Source of the DNA: Trueperaceae bacterium
Lineage (GTDB): Bacteria; Deinococcota; Deinococci; Deinococcales; Trueperaceae
DNA length: 64,000 nt
Direction of reading: 5' to 3'
Assembly (NCBI GenBank): GCA_002707365.1
Contig: PAMQ01000013.1
Location: 7,157-71,156, forward strand
Part shown: positions 46,806 to 54,291 of the stretch, piece by piece
Position numbering within the stretch: the stretch's first letter is position 1
Layout of the letters: each line of letters starts with the position of its first letter
Made by a program: the position numbers and the translations under genes
Notes under the pieces: generated by a model
The model's database searches: none
What the model was told of the DNA's origin: nothing
The model's input: only the letters and a program-made list of their open reading frames with translations

Positions 46806-47352
46806 TTAGCCAGGTGGCAGCAGTTTCGGATTCAAAACGGTAAGCGCCCTTAGGTTAGGAGATATGCATAGGTTGATTCATCAACAGCCGGGGAGTTTAG
46901 TATGACGGAACATTGGATCCTAAGCCAATAACCTTGTTTAGGAGGTGAATTCTACTGGAGATAGCTTATTGCGATTTAGAGAATCTTGTAGGGTCAAGAG
47001 ATGATTAATGTTGCACAAATGGCATAATTACAGTTAGTTAAACCTTCCAACAGAATTTTAATATTCGTTGACTGTAATCGACCCTTAAAGTTAAAGCGGC
47101 CAAGTAAAAATCAGTATGTAACAGAAATTTTGGTAGTAGTCTCAGTAGGTGAAAAAAATCATGGGAGCTTTAATAAGAAAGCTCGGGTAGCTATTTCTAG
47201 GGCTCCTAGGTGCTTACTTTCCTGGCTGGAGTTAGAGCTGTTCTAGTACAATTGGGGGTTTACAGTTTCTAGGGATCCCTCATCTACCTCACCCAAACTC
47301 CTGGTACTTTGCTCGGGCGTTAGTGGGAACTTGTATTACGATTATTTAAGGA
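46806..47352 (+). other. Intergenic region with an orphan Shine-Dalgarno
   Basis: 547 bases with no normal gene. It contains a very strong ribosome-binding sequence, AGGAGGTGA at 46940-46948. The nearest start-like codon, CTG at 46955, opens only 17 codons. No terminator or structured RNA was recognised. Confidence 0.4.
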
Positions 47353-48348
47353 ATGAACATTAGACGGTTTTTACTCATTGCGATATTAGCCTCTTCGGGT
47401 ATTTGTGCCGGTAGTGGTTATGTGGTTCGTGTAGTGCAGCCAGGGGACACAATCGGGGGAATTGCTGAAAAGTACAATATTAGCATTGATGTATTGATGC
47501 AGTATAACGATTTGGTAAGGACTGTGTTACAACCAGGCCAGATATTAAGGCTTCCTTACACGCGTTATCAAGGAGGTCAGGCAGATACAGCTCCGACTCC
47601 TCCCCCTAGCTTTCGACAACACACCTTAATGTCAGGTGAGACATTGACTGAGGTAGTAGAGAAATTTGGGATTAGTTTAGATGCTTTGGTGGGTGCCAAT
47701 CCAGATCTTTCTTCTCTTGATTTGCTTCCCGTGGGAGTGGAGTTACTGATCCCACCGGTTGGCGCAGAGGGTTTATTGGTAACGATACAACCTGGCGAAA
47801 CCCTGATTGATATTCTGGGGCAGTATCGGATAAATCCTGTTGCGCTAGCTCGAATTAATGGAATAACTGGTCCAAACGATTTGCAGCCGGGAATGATGAT
47901 CTACCTTCCAGATGTGGAACCGACTCGTGCTCTGGAAAGACTCGCTCAGGTTAGAGAGGAAGAGCAGCGGTATCGCTGGCCAGTTCATGGGCGTATTACT
48001 TCCTACTTTGGTCGACGGAGTCTCGGTATGGGTACGTCAGGGTTCCATCGTGGGCTTGATGTTGCGGCACCTTATGGCACTGGTATTCACGCATCTAGGA
48101 GTGGGACGGTCATTTTTGCAGGCTGGTCCGGCAGCGGTTACGGCCTACTTACTAAAATTCGCCACGGTGGACAGGAAGAAACCTGGTATGCCCATCACAG
48201 CCAAATTCATGTAGACGTCGGTCAGTATGTTAATCAAGGGCAGATTATTGGAGCAATTGGGTCAACTGGTATTTCTACTGGGCCTCACTTACACTTTGAA
48301 TTGCATCAACGAGGTCGTCCTGTGGATCCGCTTACTCAGCTTCGTTAG
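47353..48348 (+). CDS. Exported LysM-repeat M23 peptidoglycan peptidase
   Basis: A 331-residue secreted cell-wall enzyme. An N-terminal signal peptide (to about residue 20) is followed by three LysM units (around residues 26-70, 93-138 and 142-188) and an M23 peptidase domain at about 210-330. The metal ligands are seen in HRGLDVAAP and HLHFELHQRGRPVDP, with the usual GYGLLTKIRHGG and YAHHSQ motifs. It should cut or remodel peptidoglycan cross-links. Long upstream gap; no neighbours with a clear link. Confidence 0.93.
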   Translation: MNIRRFLLIAILASSGICAGSGYVVRVVQPGDTIGGIAEKYNISIDVLMQYNDLVRTVLQPGQILRLPYTRYQGGQADTAPTPPPSFRQHTLMSGETLTEVVEKFGISLDALVGANPDLSSLDLLPVGVELLIPPVGAEGLLVTIQPGETLIDILGQYRINPVALARINGITGPNDLQPGMMIYLPDVEPTRALERLAQVREEEQRYRWPVHGRITSYFGRRSLGMGTSGFHRGLDVAAPYGTGIHASRSGTVIFAGWSGSGYGLLTKIRHGGQEETWYAHHSQIHVDVGQYVNQGQIIGAIGSTGISTGPHLHFELHQRGRPVDPLTQLR

Positions 48349-48490
48349 ATTTTGATATCCCTCGAACCCCCGGTTTTCCACACGAGGGAACTTTCTGGTC
48401 CTGTTAAACAGGCCTAACGAATCTAAGGCTCTAGTTAGTTATCGCGTTTGTTGGGAATCACAAGAATCTCGGTGCTATGACTAACCCCGC

Positions 48491-49195
48491 CTAGGTTTTA
48501 TTCCAAAGGATTCTTCCGCAACTTGGGCACCTAGTAACCGTTTTGCTGGCTCGAGCTTTTTGAACTACATGTATCGGTAGCTGCATCGTACAACCGCCAC
48601 AAGTTTTGTTATTTTGAATGGTAACCAGGCCCAAGCCTCGGCGTGCACGCCTTACTTGATCATATTGCCTAAGGAGTTTGGGGTCGATTATATCGGCTAG
48701 GGAATTTCTCTCGTCCTGAACCAAGTTGAGGCTCTGATCCAGCGAGTCTATTCTGACTTGCTCTTCTTGTGTAAGGGATTGAAGGTGTGGCTCCAATTCG
48801 TCTAATTCTTGCTCTAGCGAGCTGACTACTTCTGAAACCTGTTCAACGCTTTCCATTAGAGGGAGGGTATCCTCTTCTAGCTCTTGAATCCTGGTAGCGA
48901 ATTGAAGTTCCTGGTTTTGGAACTGGGAGGCTTCTTTAGACGATCCAGCTCTTAGCGCGCCTTCGCTTGCCTGTCGACGGCGGGATTCAAGGCTAGATAA
49001 TTCTAATTCATTTCTATTCAACTCTTTGCGCAATTCAGCTTGTTCCCCAAGACGTGTTTCGAGAAGTTTATTTAGGTTGATCTTTTGTTGGCGAGTAGAA
49101 ATCAGGTCTGGGGGGACCTGCCCCACTTCTTCCTGCAGAGCGTCAAGTTTTAGATCGAGATTTTGGACTTCGTCTAGTTGTTCGAGCATGGCCAA
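48491..49195 (-). CDS. Coiled-coil protein with C-terminal zinc ribbon (DUF164 type)
   Basis: A 234-residue protein, mostly one long coiled coil (residues about 1-180, rich in Glu, Gln, Leu) ending with a C4 zinc ribbon CGGCTMQLP ... CPSCGRILW. This is the C4-type zinc ribbon/DUF164 family, known structurally but of unknown function. The ATG at 49195 follows a divergent region with a hairpin at 49217-49250. Confidence 0.88.
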   Translation of the reverse strand: MAMLEQLDEVQNLDLKLDALQEEVGQVPPDLISTRQQKINLNKLLETRLGEQAELRKELNRNELELSSLESRRRQASEGALRAGSSKEASQFQNQELQFATRIQELEEDTLPLMESVEQVSEVVSSLEQELDELEPHLQSLTQEEQVRIDSLDQSLNLVQDERNSLADIIDPKLLRQYDQVRRARRGLGLVTIQNNKTCGGCTMQLPIHVVQKARASKTVTRCPSCGRILWNKT

Positions 49196-49216
49196 CTCTC
49201 TGACCGATTCACATGC

Positions 49217-49250
49217 AAATCCCCGTCTGACTTCGCTTCGACGGGGATTT
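49217..49250. other. Hairpin between divergent genes
   Basis: Perfect 11-bp arms (AAATCCCCGTC at 49217-49227 and its complement at 49240-49250) around a 12-base loop. It lies in the 5' side of both neighbours. No T-run follows on either strand. It may be a regulatory stem in the leader of the zinc-ribbon gene or an operator-like palindrome. Confidence 0.55.
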
Positions 49251-49345
49251 TGTCATAGTCGGATCCTTTTTTTCACGAGGTATAGCTTAACACGGGGGCC
49301 TTGTGCATCTCGCAATTGGGTAACTGTCACGCTGGGCAGTGTAGA

Positions 49346-49819
49346 ATGCGCAACGTGTTTGAGGATTCTGTCGATGGTTTTATCCAAACTTGGAAATCGT
49401 TCTCTACGCGAGTCCGGTTGTTTCCTAAGGTTGAGGGGAGCCCCCTTCTGGAATGTCAAGTTACTAATTCTATTCTCCATCTTTTGGATAGAACTGGACC
49501 CTATGCCTTAACCAGTGGGGAAGTTGAAGTAATTATTAACGCCACAGGGGTCATTCATGCTTGGCAATCGACCGGGGCGCGCGAGTTTGAGGTTAAAACA
49601 ATTAGCCACCTAAAGGGTACTGGCGAAGTTTTAGCTATTTCTAACGATATTATGGTCGTCGACATCGGGTTTCCCTTGGTTTTCGGTCCGGAAAAAGGGA
49701 TACCTAACGGAGTTGCCGAAGGATCAAATGTTTCTGTAGAAACTTTTCCGCCTATTCATGGGTTTGTGGTTTCTGTGGTCAGGGATTCTGAGCCTATTGA
49801 CGAAGATCAGTTGGTATAG
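49346..49819 (+). CDS. Protein of unknown function
   Basis: I do not recognise this family. From the ATG at 49346 it gives 157 residues; the open frame can begin as early as TTG at 49301. It looks like a soluble alpha/beta protein with regular hydrophobic spacing (VEVIINATGVIHAWQ, IMVVDIGFPLVFGPE). No signal peptide or catalytic motif is visible. It precedes the DUF512 gene by 71 bases and may be cotranscribed with it. The start is uncertain because no clear Shine-Dalgarno is present. Confidence 0.6.
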   Translation: MRNVFEDSVDGFIQTWKSFSTRVRLFPKVEGSPLLECQVTNSILHLLDRTGPYALTSGEVEVIINATGVIHAWQSTGAREFEVKTISHLKGTGEVLAISNDIMVVDIGFPLVFGPEKGIPNGVAEGSNVSVETFPPIHGFVVSVVRDSEPIDEDQLV

Positions 49820-49893
49820 CTGCCTAAGCAGCCCAGATTAATGCAACCCGAGTGAGCTTGACTCCTAATTAATTTTGCTAAACTGCAGCCTTG

Positions 49894-51288
49894 ATGCCTA
49901 AAGAAGACCATTTATCCGTACCTCCTAGAGGCGTCGTGAAATCGGTCGAGTCAGGATCGGCTGCTGCGAGAGCAGGCATATCAGCGGGCTGGTCGTTGCT
50001 TTCGGTTAATGGCTTAGCTATCCCGGATATTCTTGCATACAGACGCGAACTCTCGACCGGGGCAGCTCAGCTGAAGCTTGGGGATCAATACGGTAAGGTA
50101 ATTAGCTTTTCTGTATCTTGGGAGGACCCTGGCCTAGAATTTGAAGATGTCATATTTGATGGTATTAATTTATGCGCTAATCAATGTGAATTCTGCTATG
50201 TCCATCAAATGCCTAAAGGATTTCGGAAAAGTCTGTATTTGATGGATGATGATTTCCGGACTAGCTTTCTTTACGGTTCTTTTGTTACGTTAACCAACCT
50301 TACTGAACAAGATGTGTGTCGCATTTTGGATGAAAGGCTTAGTCCATTGTACGTGTCGGTTCATACGACTAATGCAGGTCTTCGTGACAAAATGATGAAG
50401 CCTTTAGCAGGAAAAGTAAAGGATCCCAAATCCCTTCGTATCGCAGAAATGATTGAGCGGCTTCAAGAGATTGACCTATATACCCAAATTGTTTTGGTAC
50501 CTGGTAGGAACGATGGTGCTGAACTTGAAGAATCACTTGAATATTTGGCCAGCAGATCAAATGTGTTAGCAGTAGCACTTGTGCCTGTAGGTCTTACTGA
50601 ACATAGGATTAATCTTCCGGAAATTCAGACCTATGCGATCCAAGAAGCTCAGGATGTCGTTAAACGGGTGGAACGATTTCAGAAACTGATGAAAGCTAAA
50701 CGTGATTCACGCTTTGTATATTTGAGTGACGAATTTTATCTTGTATCTGGCCTGCGAGTACCTCCGACTTACGCATACGAGGGTTTTCCAATGCTAGAGA
50801 ATGGAGTAGGCATGGTTCGTGATTTTTTGGACGAACCCTTAACAAAACCAACAGGTATTTATAAGGGACCGCGTCGCGTTATGCTTGTAACTGGGCAGCT
50901 TTTTTATCCGATACTTTCAGAAGCCATAGAGCCCTTGAAGCTTGTTGAGGGGTTGGATCTTGAAATCAGATGTTTGGAAAATAGAACGTTTGGTGCCATG
51001 ACAACAGTCGCTGGTCTTCTTGCAGGTCGAGATATCCTTGAACAGATTGAGCCTGAGGAAGCAGACCTTTTGCTACTATCACCAAACATAGTGCGTTATG
51101 GAACTGAGACGTTGCTTGACGAAATAAACCTCGACTACCTAAGAAAAGAATTAGGTATGGAGGTTGCCTTGGGAGAGAATACGTTGGGTAAACTTGGTCA
51201 GCAGATATTATATGGCGCAACTACTTCAACTCGGCCTAGTTTCGGTTTCTCTACTCATGCCCTTAAAGAGGCCTCACGCCAACATTGA
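49894..51288 (+). CDS. DUF512-family protein with PDZ and Fe-S (radical-SAM-like) motif
   Basis: A 464-residue protein. The first ~80 residues form a PDZ domain (SVESGSAAARAGISAGWSLLSVNG), followed by the CANQCEFCYVHQMPKG cluster, a CxxxCxxC arrangement as in radical-SAM proteins, and then the DUF512 domain with LYVSVHTTNAGLRDKMM and VPVGLTEHR. The family is conserved in bacteria with unknown activity. Start is ATG at 49894 (a TTG lies 3 bases before). It is followed 26 bases later by the prenyltransferase gene. Confidence 0.9.
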   Translation: MPKEDHLSVPPRGVVKSVESGSAAARAGISAGWSLLSVNGLAIPDILAYRRELSTGAAQLKLGDQYGKVISFSVSWEDPGLEFEDVIFDGINLCANQCEFCYVHQMPKGFRKSLYLMDDDFRTSFLYGSFVTLTNLTEQDVCRILDERLSPLYVSVHTTNAGLRDKMMKPLAGKVKDPKSLRIAEMIERLQEIDLYTQIVLVPGRNDGAELEESLEYLASRSNVLAVALVPVGLTEHRINLPEIQTYAIQEAQDVVKRVERFQKLMKAKRDSRFVYLSDEFYLVSGLRVPPTYAYEGFPMLENGVGMVRDFLDEPLTKPTGIYKGPRRVMLVTGQLFYPILSEAIEPLKLVEGLDLEIRCLENRTFGAMTTVAGLLAGRDILEQIEPEEADLLLLSPNIVRYGTETLLDEINLDYLRKELGMEVALGENTLGKLGQQILYGATTSTRPSFGFSTHALKEASRQH

Positions 51289-51314
51289 TATATCGTTATG
51301 AAAAATAGAAAAAT

Positions 51315-52229
51315 TTGGTCGGTGATTTGAAGTCATACCTATTCTCTATGGTATCGTCCAAACCTGTGGGCAACGGGGTTCGGCAAAGGAATTTGGGGAC
51401 CTATTTAAACTTCCTGAAGATCGAACATACATTGTTTGCCCTTCCTTTTGCCTATGGAGGGATGCTGCTAGCAGCTTCTGGGTGGCCGGGATGGACCAAA
51501 TTTTTTTGGATTAGCCTTGCTATGGTCGGTGCCCGGACAGCCAGCATGGCTCTTAACCGGGTTTTAGACGCTCAGATTGATGGGAAGAATCCACGGACAG
51601 CAGCTCGAGCAATTCCTTCTGGGCTTCTAACCAAAACTGACGGCATTATTGTTACGGGCTTAGGGTTTACTTTGCTGACGGTGTCGGCCTGGTCGCTAAA
51701 TGAATTGACTTTGGCTTTGCTCCCTATAGCTATTTTTTTCCTCGCCTTTTACCCCTTGACTAAGAGATGGACCTGGTTGTGCCATTTCTGGCTCGGGCTG
51801 ACAATCGGCGCCGCGGCTCCAGCAGGATGGATAGCGGTTACGGGTTCGTTTTCTGGGATTGCCATTGTCCTTTGGATTGGAGTTGGATTCTGGGTAGCTG
51901 GCTTCGATATTATTTACTCGTTGCTTGATAAAGAATTCGATATTTTTGAAGGTATTCACAGTATTCCTGCTCGGTTCGGCACCAAGAAGGCCCTTTTTAT
52001 AGCTGCTTTAGCGCACAGTTGCGCTCTTGGGGGTTTATGTTTAGCAATTCCAATATATGGTTTTGGCATTCCATACACGTTTAGTCTTGTTGCGATAGGT
52101 TTGGTATTAATCTATTCTCATATTGTGGTGCGGCGCGGTGGAACTAAGGCAGTTGTGAGTTCATTTGGAATGAACCTAGCAATTAGCGCTATTGTTCTTG
52201 TGGGCATTTTGATGGAATTACTGGTTTGA
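51315..52229 (+). CDS. UbiA-type prenyltransferase, likely MqnP
   Basis: Membrane prenyltransferase with about eight helices, up to 304 residues. Both Asp-rich prenyl-diphosphate motifs are present: NRVLDAQIDGKNPRTAARAIPSG and DKEFDIFEG. The pattern NPRTaxRaiPSG and the second motif GIHSIPARFG are typical of the futalosine-pathway enzyme MqnP, which prenylates 1,4-dihydroxy-6-naphthoate. With mqnD and menG in the window this assignment is favoured; a 4-hydroxybenzoate enzyme is the alternative. Start may be TTG at 51315 or ATG at 51348. Confidence 0.86.
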   Translation: MVGDLKSYLFSMVSSKPVGNGVRQRNLGTYLNFLKIEHTLFALPFAYGGMLLAASGWPGWTKFFWISLAMVGARTASMALNRVLDAQIDGKNPRTAARAIPSGLLTKTDGIIVTGLGFTLLTVSAWSLNELTLALLPIAIFFLAFYPLTKRWTWLCHFWLGLTIGAAAPAGWIAVTGSFSGIAIVLWIGVGFWVAGFDIIYSLLDKEFDIFEGIHSIPARFGTKKALFIAALAHSCALGGLCLAIPIYGFGIPYTFSLVAIGLVLIYSHIVVRRGGTKAVVSSFGMNLAISAIVLVGILMELLV

Positions 52230-52240
52230 TAGCTATCCTA

Positions 52241-52270
52241 TTGACACCTTAATCTCTGTGCCAATAGACT
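52241..52270 (+). promoter_or_regulatory. Promoter of tRNA-Asp
   Basis: Perfect -35 TTGACA at 52241-52246 and -10 TAGACT at 52265-52270, spacing 18. The transcript would start a few bases before the tRNA at 52284. Confidence 0.65.
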
Positions 52271-52283
52271 TTTGTTGAGTTGA

Positions 52284-52359
52284 GGAGCCGTAGTGTAGCG
52301 GTTAGCATATCTGCCTGTCACGCAGAAGGTCGCGGGTTCGAATCCCGTCGGTTCCGCCA
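52284..52359 (+). tRNA. tRNA-Asp (anticodon GTC)
   Basis: A 76-base cloverleaf with encoded CCA end. Acceptor arms GGAGCCG/CGGTTCC pair (one G-T), the anticodon stem TCTGC/GCAGA frames loop CTGTCAC with GTC, and the T-arm has GGTTCGAATCC. A stem-loop follows at 52363. Confidence 0.97.
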
Positions 52360-52362
52360 GAA

Positions 52363-52395
52363 AGAGGGATTCCATATTCACAGTGGGATCCCTCT
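52363..52395 (+). terminator. Stem-loop after tRNA-Asp
   Basis: Eleven-bp stem (arms 52363-52373 and 52385-52395, one G-T pair) with an 11-base loop, 3 bases after the tRNA. No T-run follows, so it may act in processing rather than as a strict intrinsic terminator. Confidence 0.55.
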
Positions 52396-52501
52396 ACAAC
52401 CAAAGTAGCCTCTTTTAGGCCAATCAAATTATGTGTTCACTTAGTTCGAGTCGATGCTGTTAAATCAACGCAGTAGTGCTTGTTCTTGGTAACCTTATCT
52501 T

Positions 52502-53161
52502 ATGAGTAGCCTCCCGCTCTTTCTGTTACCTGATACGGTTGTGTTTCCCGGGATGACTATTCCGTTATATGTGTTTGAGGAGCGTTACAAAAAGCTTGTG
52601 AGGCTTTGTATGGAAGAAGATGACCCACGGTTTGCCATAGCGCTTGACAGGTCATCGAGTCCGGTGTCAGATGGCTCTCCAACTATGTGGGGAATGGGAA
52701 CCTTTATGACTATTCTTTCTGTCGATGAAAATCCTGACGGGACGTATCATATCCTTAGCCATGGTCGTGAACGGTGTCGTCTAGAAGTTGCCTGCGAGGA
52801 AGGAATTCAGGATCGGGACGGCGTGGAAAGAAGCCTTTTTCATATTTCCGACCTGCCTGCGCCAATAAAGAGGAGTGATCCTAATGAAGAACAGATTGCG
52901 GCTTGGGACGCTCTAGACACGTTCCGCCTTTATGCAGCTTCGTTCTTCTCTAAAGATGCAACAAAACAAATCGAAAGGGCACTACCAAGCGATTTGTTTC
53001 ATCAGGCGTCATTCATATGTGCGAATCTCCAATTACCTAGTCAGTCGGGACAAGTGTTGCTTGAAGCAGAAACTCTTGAAAGACGCTTTTATTTGGCTAG
53101 GCAGTTCATGCAGGAGCGAATTGAAAATCAAAACCGTAAAACACGTGGTGCTTTGGAATGA
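52502..53161 (+). CDS. LON substrate-binding-domain protein
   Basis: A 219-residue stand-alone protein of the Lon N-terminal domain type. The block LPLFLLPDTVVFPGMTIPLYVFEERYKKLV and the later GTYHILSHGRERCRL match the fold. There is no ATPase or protease part, as in similar small proteins of actinobacteria and Deinococcota. It may bind unfolded proteins or a partner. It ends 57 bases before the truD remnant. Confidence 0.9.
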   Translation: MSSLPLFLLPDTVVFPGMTIPLYVFEERYKKLVRLCMEEDDPRFAIALDRSSSPVSDGSPTMWGMGTFMTILSVDENPDGTYHILSHGRERCRLEVACEEGIQDRDGVERSLFHISDLPAPIKRSDPNEEQIAAWDALDTFRLYAASFFSKDATKQIERALPSDLFHQASFICANLQLPSQSGQVLLEAETLERRFYLARQFMQERIENQNRKTRGALE

Positions 53162-53218
53162 ATCAACTAGGATATCGCTTTCCAGAAATGACTAGTGTTT
53201 CTAATATTGCTTAAAGGA

Positions 53219-54282
53219 GTGGCGTTCAATTAGGCTGAATTACCGTTAGGAACACCCGATATTGAGAGTAGTGGGGCAAATCTTCGTGAAAAACTAGAAG
53301 AAAATGCTATGATTGAGGTGCCCTTGTATGAACCTAAGGGGTCCGGTGCCCATCTCTTTTTCTATGTTCGGAAGAAGGGATTAATAAAGCGTGATCTAGC
53401 CAGAGCCTTGGTCTATTGGTGGTCTTTGCGAAAGGGAAATCGGGGTTGCAGGGTTGAAAGACAAGTGGGCAATTATTAAGCAGTGGCTAAGCATCCCGAA
53501 TCGTAAAGCTGGAGCAGTACGTCTACTCGCAGATGTGCCGGGGGTCGAGGTGCTTTCGGCGTCTCAAAAAATAGCTATAGGTCATTTACGGGGTAATGAA
53601 TTCAAGATAAAGATTCGGGACATTTCTTCTTCGGATAGATTCTCTGGTAGATCTGTTTTGGAAGCTATCAACAGTCGCGGGTCCCCAAACTATTTCGGGC
53701 CACAAAGGTTCAGGCGTTGCGGCCGAAATGCTATAGCCGTTTCAGGTCGGCTAGGGGAGAAAATGTACTTGGCGGACAGAAGTTAAAGCGGTTCTTTCTT
53801 GGAGCTTTAAAGAGTATGCATTTCAACAGGGTTTTAGAAAGATGTTTCTTTGAGGGCCTGTTTGATCAGGTTGTGGTGGGAGACTGGGCTCGGAAGCATA
53901 ATACGGGCGATACGTTTCTAGTAGACAATATAGAGATGAATGACTGCCCTAAAAAGTTAGAGATCAGTGGACCTTTACCGCTCTATGGTCGAAAGGTACA
54001 TATATCCAAAGGACAAGAAAGTCTCGTAGAATAACAGGTTCTTCAGGAAATGGGAGTGACCTGGTCGAACTTTTAAACAGACTAGGAGACCGTCGATTCA
54101 GCCGCGGTGTACATAGTGACTTTAGAATTGAGCGTCATGGAAAATATCTTTTTGTTCAATTCAGGCTTCGTAAAGGCTCTTATGCAACCTCTTCGCTTCG
54201 TGAGATTACTAAGACGCCAGTCGATGAGTATCATTGTCCCCCCCCCCGGATTGACCGCTGTGCCAATCGAGAGGTGCCGTAA
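53219..54282 (+). pseudogene. truD: Decayed tRNA pseudouridine synthase D (truD)
   Basis: The whole region reads as TruD when frames are joined. The pieces are: N-terminus near 53234-53411 (SGANLREKLEEN, then VPLYEPKGSGAHLFFYVRKKG); catalytic block near 53439-53480 (IGVAGLKDKWAIIKQWLSIP, holding the nucleophilic Asp motif); NYFGPQRF near 53690; LGALKSMHFNRVL near 53800; GDWARKHNTGDTF near 53880; and KGSYATSSLREITK near 54175. These fall in four successive frames. There is a TAG at 53231-53233, then shifts near 53415, 53760 and 54020, plus a C10 run at 54238-54247. Neighbouring genes are intact, so decay is more likely than sequence error. A working copy may exist elsewhere. Confidence 0.85.
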
Positions 54283-54291
54283 CGAAACTGT

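Noticed and set aside
49026-49511. 161-codon plus-strand open frame
   Set aside because: It is antisense to the well-supported coiled-coil/zinc-ribbon gene and also overlaps the following unknown gene in another frame.
53454-54034. Two apparent separate short genes (53454-53786 and 53717-54034)
   Set aside because: Both are pieces of the truD remnant in different frames.
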